From an uncultured Saprospiraceae bacterium (lineage in GTDB: Bacteria; Bacteroidota; Bacteroidia; Chitinophagales; Saprospiraceae), in contig CALFBH010000017.1 in the NCBI GenBank assembly GCA_937951615.1, forward strand, positions 1-64,000: a stretch of 64,000 nucleotides of DNA. Reading direction: 5' to 3'. The position numbers and the translations under genes were made by a program. Shown one piece after another: positions 25,035-31,747 of this stretch. The notes beneath the pieces are model-generated. The model was not told the origin of the DNA. It saw nothing but the letters and a program-made list of their open reading frames with translations, and ran no database searches. Position 1 is the first letter of the stretch; each line of letters starts with the position of its first letter.

Positions 25035-25070
25035 AAGCCTTCATGCTCAAGCAGCGTGAAGGTTTTTTTT
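25035..25070 (+). terminator. hairpin with T-tract next to mce stop
   Basis: CCTTCATGCT pairs with AGCGTGAAGG (one T-G wobble), followed by eight T on the plus strand. The minus-strand mce gene ends right beside it, so it may work in both directions, or it ends an unrecognised plus-strand transcript in 24893-25034. Confidence 0.65.
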
Positions 25071-25506
25071 ATAAACTGGATTTTTGTTGGTCATAATTTT
25101 CAGCGTTCGGCATTTCCTGACAAAGTTCGACTAATACACCATTAGCGGTTTTGGGATGTATAAAGCAGACCAATTTATTATCTGCACCGCGTTTGGGTTC
25201 TTCATTGAGTAATCGAAATCCTGCTGCTTTCAGGCGTTTCATTTCTGCATGTATATTGTCCACTGCAAATGCGATATGATGGACACCTTCGCCCCGTTTC
25301 GCAATAAATTTGGCTATCGGGCTGTCTTCGCGGGTAGCTTCTAGTAATTCAATTTTATTGGAACCCACTTTAAAAAAAGAAGTACTCACACCTTCCGAAG
25401 CCACTTCTTCTATTTTATAATGGGCTTCGCCAAATAATTTTTCAAATAAGCCATTGCTCTCCGACAGGCTTTTTACTGCAATACCGATGTGTTCTATCTG
25501 ATTCAT
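25069..25506 (-). CDS. mce: methylmalonyl-CoA epimerase
   Basis: A 145-residue glyoxalase/VOC-fold enzyme that interconverts the 2R and 2S epimers of methylmalonyl-CoA in the propionate/succinate pathway. Metal ligands of the family are visible: His in IEHIGIAV (about residue 6), His in GVHHIAFAVD (about 77), and Glu in GVLVELCQE. The IELLEATREDSPIAKFI stretch is diagnostic. Standalone gene. Confidence 0.92.
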   Translation of the reverse strand: MNQIEHIGIAVKSLSESNGLFEKLFGEAHYKIEEVASEGVSTSFFKVGSNKIELLEATREDSPIAKFIAKRGEGVHHIAFAVDNIHAEMKRLKAAGFRLLNEEPKRGADNKLVCFIHPKTANGVLVELCQEMPNAENYDQQKSSL

Positions 25507-25527
25507 AATTAATTCAATTTAAGCGAA

Positions 25528-25562
25528 AATACAAATTCAAACGTCAAATACAAATTCAAAAG
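25528..25562. repeat. CAAATTCAAACGTCAAA phrase
   Basis: Reverse complement of the GAATTTGACGTTTG family seen at 17660, 18196 and 31706. It is upstream of mce on the minus strand and of the His-rich gene on the plus strand. Confidence 0.65.
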
Positions 25563-25646
25563 TGTATATAACCAAATTACTACATTCTATGTGGCATAGT
25601 GTTTGTCTTAATCAAAGTATATTTTTTTCACTAAAACAAATACAAG

Positions 25647-26162
25647 ATGAAAAATACACTGATACTAACTTTAGCTTTGGCACTTATCTCATTTGTAGCA
25701 CAAGACAGCTACGCACAGGTGATTGGAAAAGGAAAAACCACAAAAACTGAAAGTGAACAACCGACCATTGAAGAAGAAAAGCCTACACAACGTCCGACAT
25801 TAAGCGGAAAACGTCCGACCATCATTAAAGAAAAACCTGAAATTTTGGACAGAGATGAAGCAGAAGAGCATGAAGGACATGAGGAACACAATGGAGAACA
25901 TGCTGGTCACGACCACCATAAAGGACATAAACACGGACATCATAAAGGGAAAGGACATAAGTATGGACACCATAAAGGAAAAGGTCATCACAAGGGCAAA
26001 GGAAAAGGGCATAAACATCATGACCACAGCGGACACAGTCACGATGGTCACAAAGGACATAAGCCAGGAAAAGTGAAAGGTGAGAAATATCCAGATAATG
26101 ATCGTGAAGCAAAACCAGCGGGCAAAAAGCCAAGCGTTGGAAAAGGCAATAAAAAAGGATAA
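25647..26162 (+). CDS. His/Gly/Lys-rich secreted protein
   Basis: A 171-residue exported protein with a signal peptide cleaved after SYAQ (about residue 24). Residues about 70-140 carry roughly two dozen His mixed with Gly, Lys and Asp (patterns GHHKGKGH, HDHHKGH). The flanks are Pro/Lys/Glu-rich. There is no Cys in the mature part. The composition suggests metal binding (Zn, Ni, Cu) or a mineral-binding role at the periplasm or surface, but no family is recognised. No metal transporter lies next to it. It is followed by a strong terminator. Confidence 0.8.
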   Translation: MKNTLILTLALALISFVAQDSYAQVIGKGKTTKTESEQPTIEEEKPTQRPTLSGKRPTIIKEKPEILDRDEAEEHEGHEEHNGEHAGHDHHKGHKHGHHKGKGHKYGHHKGKGHHKGKGKGHKHHDHSGHSHDGHKGHKPGKVKGEKYPDNDREAKPAGKKPSVGKGNKKG

Positions 26163-26182
26163 ATAATCCATTAGAATAAAAT

Positions 26183-26216
26183 AAAAACCTGCTCATTATG
26201 AGCAGGTTTTTTTATT
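26183..26216 (+). terminator. rho-independent terminator after His-rich gene
   Basis: CCTGCTCA and TGAGCAGG form an 8-9 bp stem with A-tract before and T-tract after, so it can work in both directions. Confidence 0.88.
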
Positions 26217-26237
26217 TTACAGACAAATTAACAGAAC

Positions 26238-27152
26238 ATGAAACACGCAGTCATAGACTTAGGCACCAACACCTTTCACCTACTCATCGTCGAGTCCGTC
26301 GCAGGCGGAGAATTTCAGGAAATATTCCGCAAGCGGATTTTCGTACAACTGGCAGAAGACGGCATTCAGCAGATTGGAAAAAATGCTTTCAGGCGAGGAT
26401 TGGACGCTTTACGCGAATATGGACAAATCCTGAAAAAGTATGAGGTAACACAAGTAGAAGCCTTTGGCACGGCTGCCCTCCGTAGAGCGCGAAATGCGGG
26501 CGCATTTATAGCTGCCATAAAAGAAGAAACAGGCATCGAAGTGCAGGTCATCAGTGGGGATGCAGAAGCCCGACTCATTACAAAAGGTGTCCGCCTTGCA
26601 GTACCTTTTAGCAAGCAGCCCACTTTGATTATGGACATCGGTGGGGGAAGCGTAGAATTTATTTTGGCAAATGACAAAAAGGTGTTTTGGGCGCAAAGCT
26701 TCTCGGTAGGTGTGGCTGTCCTCCATCATCAGTTTCATGAAAATGAACCCATATCGGCAGCAGAAATTGACGCAACGAACCAACATCTTGAAGCACTGCT
26801 AAACCCGCTTTGGGCAGCACTACAAAAATATCCTGCACATCTACTGATTGGAGCATCAGGAACATTTGATGTACTGGAAGCTATGCTGGTGGAAAAGAAA
26901 GAACATCCGCTGTGTGCTTTTATTCGTGAAGCTGATTTTTATCCCATTTATGAAAAAATTATTCAGATGCCACTGGATAAGCGACTGGAAATGGACAAAC
27001 TCCCAACACAGCGTGCAAAGCTGATTGTGGTCGCGCTGATACTTATTCGTAAAATACTGGAACACCTGTCTGTCCAACAAATTGCCGTATCTATGTATGC
27101 GATGAAAGAAGGAATGCTGGCGGAGATGATGGGGGAGAAAATGAGTGAATGA
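26238..27152 (+). CDS. ppx: exopolyphosphatase, Ppx/GppA family
   Basis: A 304-residue member of the Ppx/GppA phosphatase family (ASKHA fold), the short form with only the two ASKHA domains. Motifs: DLGTNTFHLL (residues 7-16), EAFGTAALRRARN, the phosphate loop DIGGGSVEF (about 138-146), and IGASGTFDVLEAM. It hydrolyses polyphosphate or pppGpp. The start is the ATG at 26238. A single-gene unit between two repeat-rich gaps. Confidence 0.9.
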   Translation: MKHAVIDLGTNTFHLLIVESVAGGEFQEIFRKRIFVQLAEDGIQQIGKNAFRRGLDALREYGQILKKYEVTQVEAFGTAALRRARNAGAFIAAIKEETGIEVQVISGDAEARLITKGVRLAVPFSKQPTLIMDIGGGSVEFILANDKKVFWAQSFSVGVAVLHHQFHENEPISAAEIDATNQHLEALLNPLWAALQKYPAHLLIGASGTFDVLEAMLVEKKEHPLCAFIREADFYPIYEKIIQMPLDKRLEMDKLPTQRAKLIVVALILIRKILEHLSVQQIAVSMYAMKEGMLAEMMGEKMSE

Positions 27153-27404
27153 TGGAATGAATGAGTTGATTGGTTGGTTAATAAGCAAAAAGTGGAAATA
27201 CAAATCCAAACGTCAAATTCAAATTCAAAAAAGTATTGACAATAAGCCAATTATATAAATTGAAAGTGGCGTTTAGTTGAGTCCATGTCTTAATAACCAA
27301 TCACTAATCAACTAATTACTAAGCCCAATTTAATGCAACGACATTCTACTTTGATAAAATATGGCTTTGGAATTTGGAATTTTCCCTTTTTGCTTTTTTA
27401 ATAA

Positions 27405-27477
27405 AAAAGGTGATGCTGTCTTCAAACCTGATTTCCTCCAAAACCCTCTTATGGTTTTCCGAAACATCACCCTTTTA
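27405..27477. ncRNA. candidate structured RNA segment
   Basis: Outer arms AAAAAGGTGATG and CATCACCCTTTT enclose about 50 nt with an inner AAAACC-CTCTTAT-GGTTTT hairpin. The strand is not determined. It could be a leader RNA, a small RNA or another palindromic element; the family is not recognised. Confidence 0.3.
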
Positions 27478-27740
27478 AATGGAAATAAACAGAAACTGTT
27501 TATTATTTAACCATTTCTCATCCTAACGTGTAAAATACTATGGCTTATGAGTGTTGAGAATGAGAGAAGGGTCAAAATCTACCACTTTACACCTTGTAAA
27601 GGTGAGACTTATTCAAATGCAATTCAATTTATTTAACACTTAAATAATGTGAATCTTACGTTGTACAGGCATCATTTTCGTATTTGACAGCGTTAAGTGT
27701 TTGAATTGGCGATGAAATTAAATAATTTCGCCGCCGAACA

Positions 27741-27771
27741 TTGTTCTAGTCATATAAAAAACGTAATTTTG
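27741..27771 (+). promoter_or_regulatory. bamD promoter, probably leaderless
   Basis: TTG at 27741-27743, a 20-nt spacer, and TAATTTTG at 27764-27771 fit the Bacteroidota housekeeping consensus (TTG, N19-20, TAnnTTTG). The ATG is only 8 nt after the -7 box, so the transcript would start at or a few bases before the start codon. Confidence 0.65.
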
Positions 27772-27778
27772 CAGGCTT

Positions 27779-28591
27779 ATGTGGAAAAAATCCATCTTTC
27801 AAATATTATCGGTAGCATTTTTAGTCGTCATTAGCTCGTGTAGTAGTGAATTTGAAAAACTGCGTAAGCAGGATGATTTCGGATTGAAATACGAAAAAGC
27901 GATGGAATTTTACGACAAAGGCGATTATTATAAAGCGCAGGTTTTGTTGGAACAAATCATGCCCTTTTATAAAGGTAAAGAAGAAATAGAAAAAATCTAT
28001 TTCACCTATGCCAATACGCATTATCACCTCAATAAATTTATTATGGGTGCGTATTATTTCAAAAATTTTGCCACGACTTTCCCAAACAGTGATTATGCCG
28101 AAGAAGCCAGCTATATGGCAGCATACTCCAATTATCGGGTGTCGCCGAAATATCGCTTAGATCAAACGTATACTGAGAAAGCAATTGATGAACTACAATT
28201 GTTTATCAATACACACCCCAAAAGTGAACGGGTAGTCAAGTGTAATGAATTGATTGACGAGTTGCGCCGCAAAAAAGAACAGAAAGCTTTTGCGCAGGCT
28301 GATTTGTATTTCAAATTGAATGATTTCAAAGCCGCTACGCACACGTATCAGTCGGTACTGAAAGATTATCCAGATGCAGTAGAAGCAGAACGGGCGCGTT
28401 TTATGATTTTTAAATCAAACTATCGCCTGGCACAAAATAGCATCGAACTTACACAGGCAGATCGTTTTCAGGATGCCATTGAATCGTATAACGAATTTAC
28501 AGAACGTTATCCGAAAAGCGAATTTATGAAAGAAGCCAATGATTTATTTCAGGCTTCCTCAGATAGAATCGCTAAACTAAATGCGGAGTAA
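27779..28591 (+). CDS. bamD: outer membrane assembly lipoprotein BamD
   Basis: A 270-residue lipoprotein (lipobox Cys around residue 21, VISSCSSEF) of the BamD/YfiO family with about five TPR repeats (YEKAMEFYDKGDYYKAQVLLEQI, NFATTFPNSDYAEEASYMAAYS, HTYQSVLKDYP). BamD is a component of the BAM complex inserting beta-barrel proteins. The order bamD, omega subunit, coaBC is a conserved block in Bacteroidota, which supports all three calls. Confidence 0.93.
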   Translation: MWKKSIFQILSVAFLVVISSCSSEFEKLRKQDDFGLKYEKAMEFYDKGDYYKAQVLLEQIMPFYKGKEEIEKIYFTYANTHYHLNKFIMGAYYFKNFATTFPNSDYAEEASYMAAYSNYRVSPKYRLDQTYTEKAIDELQLFINTHPKSERVVKCNELIDELRRKKEQKAFAQADLYFKLNDFKAATHTYQSVLKDYPDAVEAERARFMIFKSNYRLAQNSIELTQADRFQDAIESYNEFTERYPKSEFMKEANDLFQASSDRIAKLNAE

Positions 28592-28716
28592 ATTCGTTTA
28601 GTAACAAGAAGAACTAAGATGCCTAGAAATTACGCAGCTATTTTTCTTGTTCCTTACATAAAAGATATTTTCATTCATCATTAAGTGCCGGACTAATTTA
28701 AGTTGAATTAAAACTC

Positions 28717-28780
28717 AATAGCTGATTAGCCAATGTCTAGTTTAGACTTAAACTTAATCTTAAACTTAAACTTAATAAAG
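28717..28780. repeat. AACTTAAACTTAATC phrase
   Basis: Degenerate tandem repeat of CTTAAA-type units just before the omega subunit start; a GTCTAGTTTAGAC-like palindrome begins it. Same general class as the other intergenic phrases. Confidence 0.6.
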
Positions 28781-28781
28781 T

Positions 28782-29147
28782 ATGGATATTAAAAAAAGAG
28801 CACAGGGCTTACCAGCGAACATCGAACCACAAAATGTGATGGATTTCGTAAAAGAGACAGGTAACATTTACGAAACATTAGCTGTTATTTCAGAGCGTTC
28901 CAACCAAATTTCTCGTCAGTTGAAAGATGAGTTATTGGCAAAATTGGAAGAGTTTGCAGTAGCTAATGAAAGCCTTGAAGAAATACATGAAAACAAAGAG
29001 CAGATTGAGATTTCTCGTTTCTACGAGCGTCTGCCCAATCCACCGCTGCTCGCTACACACGAGTATATGAATGGTCAGTTGCATTTCCGCTACAAAGAGG
29101 ATGATGGCAAAACCAAAGTAGGTAAAAATACACGCGTTTATCACTAA
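28782..29147 (+). CDS. rpoZ: RNA polymerase omega subunit (Rpb6/RpoZ-like)
   Basis: A 121-residue protein of the Bacteroidota omega/Rpb6 family. The central helix, GNIYETLAVISERSNQISRQLKDELLAKLEEF, is the Rpb6-like part that wraps the beta-prime C-terminus. The position between bamD and coaBC is the conserved one. No signal peptide. Confidence 0.88.
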   Translation: MDIKKRAQGLPANIEPQNVMDFVKETGNIYETLAVISERSNQISRQLKDELLAKLEEFAVANESLEEIHENKEQIEISRFYERLPNPPLLATHEYMNGQLHFRYKEDDGKTKVGKNTRVYH

Positions 29148-29170
29148 TTAAAGGATAAATGAGGAAAGAT

Positions 29171-29202
29171 AAATGATGAATACTTTCGGGTATTCATCAT
29201 TT
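29171..29202. repeat. 13-bp hairpin between omega and coaBC genes
   Basis: AAATGATGAATAC and GTATTCATCATTT pair perfectly around TTTCGG. It belongs to the TGATGAAT phrase family (also 16345-16378 and 53597-53635). There is no T-tract; it may weaken transcription between the two genes or stabilise an mRNA end. Confidence 0.65.
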
Positions 29203-29226
29203 GTCATTTAAGCACTTATCATTAAA

Positions 29227-30432
29227 ATGAGATTGAAAAATAAAAAGGTCATATTAGGCATAAGCGGCAGCATTGCAGCTTACAAAACAGCCTTTTTAAC
29301 CCGTCTGTTGGTCAAAGCTGGCGCAGAAGTCAAAATCATTATGACACCAGCAGCGACTGATTTTATTACTCCACTCACCTTATCTACTTTATCCAAAAAT
29401 CCGGTGTACAGCAATGTCAGTTCCGAAGAAGGCTGGAACAACCACGTCGAGCTCGGCTTGTGGGCTGACGCACTTGTCATTGCACCTGCTACTGCCAATA
29501 CACTGGCTGGCATGGCAAACGGCATTTGCAATAATATGCTGCTGGCAGTTTATCTCTCTGCACGCTGCCCAGTGTTTTTCGCGCCTGCAATGGATTTGGA
29601 TATGTGGACACATCCTGCCACACAAGCCAATGTAGCCAAACTACAAGAATATGGCAATCACCTCATCCCGGTAGGAGATGGCGAACTAGCAAGCGGACTA
29701 GTCGGCGCAGGACGCATGGCAGAACCAGAAGATATTGTGAATATGCTCGCTGATTCTTGGGAAAGCGAAACAGTCACAAAAGATCTAGCAGGCAAAAAAG
29801 CCCTAGTCACTTCAGGACCAACGCACGAAGCCATAGACCCAGTACGTTTTATCGGCAATCGTTCTACAGGACGAATGGGCGTGGCACTCGCAGAAGAACT
29901 AGCGAGCCGTGGCGCAGAAGTGATACTAGTGAGTGGCCCGACAAACATCAAGGCTTCTGGAGAACACATCACAAGCATTTCAGTCAAGTCAGCACAAGAC
30001 ATGTATGAAGCCTGCGTCCAGCATTTCCCCGAAATGGACATTGCGATTATGGCGGCCGCAGTAGCAGATTATACACCCAAAACTACTTCTGCAACCAAGA
30101 TAAAAAAGAAACCCGGTGAGATGAGTATCGAACTCAAACGCACCAAAGACATCGCACAGCAATTGGGCAAGCTTAAAAAGACTGGACAAGTCACCGTCGG
30201 TTTTGCCCTCGAAACGCATGACGAATTGAAAAACGCCAGAAAAAAACTGACCAAAAAGAATTTCGACTTTATCGTCCTCAATTCACTCAATGATAAAGGC
30301 GCCGGCTTCCAGCATAATACCAATAAAATCACCATTGTCGATAAAAATGGGGAGCAGAGCTACGACCTGAAATCCAAAGAAGCAGTGGCTAAGGATATTG
30401 TGGATTATCTTGGGAAGTATGTGAAACCTTAG
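29227..30432 (+). CDS. coaBC: bifunctional CoaBC (coenzyme A synthesis)
   Basis: A 401-residue fused enzyme making 4'-phosphopantetheine. The N-terminal CoaC part is a flavoprotein decarboxylase (GISGSIAAYKT, APATANTLAGMANG, PAMDLDMW at about 119-126, where E. coli has Asn). The position of the E. coli active-site Cys (in GEQACGD) is Ser156 here (GELASGL). The C-terminal CoaB part is a CTP-dependent ligase (TSGPTHEAIDPVRFIGN, STGRMG, KIKKKPGEM). The Ser variant seems typical of the lineage, from memory. Confidence 0.93.
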   Translation: MRLKNKKVILGISGSIAAYKTAFLTRLLVKAGAEVKIIMTPAATDFITPLTLSTLSKNPVYSNVSSEEGWNNHVELGLWADALVIAPATANTLAGMANGICNNMLLAVYLSARCPVFFAPAMDLDMWTHPATQANVAKLQEYGNHLIPVGDGELASGLVGAGRMAEPEDIVNMLADSWESETVTKDLAGKKALVTSGPTHEAIDPVRFIGNRSTGRMGVALAEELASRGAEVILVSGPTNIKASGEHITSISVKSAQDMYEACVQHFPEMDIAIMAAAVADYTPKTTSATKIKKKPGEMSIELKRTKDIAQQLGKLKKTGQVTVGFALETHDELKNARKKLTKKNFDFIVLNSLNDKGAGFQHNTNKITIVDKNGEQSYDLKSKEAVAKDIVDYLGKYVKP

Positions 30433-30509
30433 TGTTACTTCGTCACTTAGTGGTTAAAAAAACGCTCCGATGCGCAACCCAGAGTTATATGCCCCTTAGT
30501 CGTGATAAT

Positions 30510-30548
30510 TGTTTTTGGAATTTGGAATCTCCCATTTTGGATTTTTAG
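30510..30548. repeat. GGAATTTGGAATCTCCC phrase
   Basis: Palindrome-leaning GGAATTTGG/CCCATTTTGG segment preceding the DUF1624 gene, similar to 7511-7525, 7676-7698 and 27361-27390. Confidence 0.45.
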
Positions 30549-30557
30549 TACTTCAGT

Positions 30558-31691
30558 ATGCGTACCACACCCATTGATCTTCTTCGCGGCTTCATCATGA
30601 TACTCATGGCACTCGACCATGCCAGTGCGATGATTGCACGTACCCATTTTTTTGAAATTTGGGGCGTGGACTTTAGTGGTTATCCTGATTTGGGCTGGTG
30701 GTTTACCCGATTTGTCAGTCATTTATGTGCGCCCGGCTTTTTCTTTTTGATGGGCATGAGCATCTGCTTATTTGCTGAAAAGCGAAAACAAGCAGGCTGG
30801 GAAGATTGGGATGTTCGTCGATATTTTTTCAAGCGGGGCGGATTGATTTTGGTGTTTATGTTATTTCTGGAATTTCCTGGCTGGGGATTGAGTGCGCTGT
30901 TTAGTGGCGGCGGTGGGGCAGAGGGTGGCATGAACCTTCCTGGTCAGTATAGTAGTGGATTTTTTCTGCCAACTACCGTTTTGTATGGCTTGGGTATGTG
31001 TATGTTGATTGCTGCATTTTTGTGGAAACTAAATAAAGGCTGGCTAATCTTGATGACGATATTGAGTTTTGCTTTTTCCGGCTGGTACATCCATCAACTA
31101 TCGCCTGATGCTGTGTTTAATCCCCTGATGGTCTTCTTCTGTACACCTGGGATTTCCAACGGCGCGATGGTTATTTATCCCATTATTCCCTGGCTGGGTG
31201 TCGTGACATTTGGCATCTTGTGGGCAAAATTATTACAAACCAAAAAAGAAGAAATCTACTCGTACTCCCTCATTACTGGACTAGTCTTTATCGCTGCCTT
31301 TCTGATACTTCGTTTTCTTGAAATCGGCAACTTTCAATTGAATACTTACACTGATTGGATTTCATTTTTTACGCTAGTAAAATATCCGCCCAGCATTGTC
31401 TTTATTTTATTGACTTGCGGAATCAATCTGATCTTCCTCTTTATTTTTTCAAAACTGGCAGGCTACGCCTGGTTGCGACCAGTCAAAATATTCGGGCAAA
31501 CGGCGATGTTTTTCTACATCATTCATTTGTACTTGTACGCATTCCTCGGCGCACCTTTTCCAATGGGCAGCTCTATCGGCGTCATGTATGTATTATGGAT
31601 TGCCGGACTAGTTGTATTGTATTTTATTTGCAAATGGTTTTTAAATTTCAAAAGATCAAAACCATTAGATTCCTGGTGGCGGATGATTTAA
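30558..31691 (+). CDS. DUF1624/HGSNAT-like acyltransferase membrane protein
   Basis: A 377-residue membrane protein with about ten helices. The start MRTTPIDLLRGFIMILMALDH is the hallmark of the heparan-alpha-glucosaminide N-acetyltransferase-like (DUF1624) family; the His of ALDHAS is the presumed catalytic residue. Members transfer acyl groups across the membrane, the substrate being unknown here. No partner gene is next to it. Confidence 0.82.
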   Translation: MRTTPIDLLRGFIMILMALDHASAMIARTHFFEIWGVDFSGYPDLGWWFTRFVSHLCAPGFFFLMGMSICLFAEKRKQAGWEDWDVRRYFFKRGGLILVFMLFLEFPGWGLSALFSGGGGAEGGMNLPGQYSSGFFLPTTVLYGLGMCMLIAAFLWKLNKGWLILMTILSFAFSGWYIHQLSPDAVFNPLMVFFCTPGISNGAMVIYPIIPWLGVVTFGILWAKLLQTKKEEIYSYSLITGLVFIAAFLILRFLEIGNFQLNTYTDWISFFTLVKYPPSIVFILLTCGINLIFLFIFSKLAGYAWLRPVKIFGQTAMFFYIIHLYLYAFLGAPFPMGSSIGVMYVLWIAGLVVLYFICKWFLNFKRSKPLDSWWRMI

Positions 31692-31702
31692 ATGCTTTCG
31701 TG

Positions 31703-31745
31703 CATCATTTGAATTTGTATTTGACATTTGAATTTGAGTTTTCAT
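31703..31745. repeat. GAATTTGTATTTGACATTTG phrase
   Basis: Another member of the GAATTTGACGTTTG family, placed between the converging DUF1624 and GH13 genes. Confidence 0.6.
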
Positions 31746-31747
31746 TT

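Larger units (their letters stand above)
27153..27778. other. 626-bp intergenic region with repeats and a structured segment
   Basis: The first part (27150-27330) holds several phrases: GAATGAATGAG, CAAATTCAAATTC and AACCAATCACTAATCAAC. From 27400 to 27475 an outer GGTGATG/CATCACC pair surrounds AAAACC/GGTTTT, a stem-loop RNA candidate. Two short hairpins follow (ACTTTACACC with a complementary partner near 27580-27602). No ORF is convincing. The end contains the bamD promoter. Confidence 0.5.

Noticed and set aside
25800-26196. Long Met/Phe/Val-rich ORFs antisense to the His-rich gene
   Set aside because: They are translations of the complement of GGA/CAT-rich codons; the sense gene has a signal peptide and terminator.
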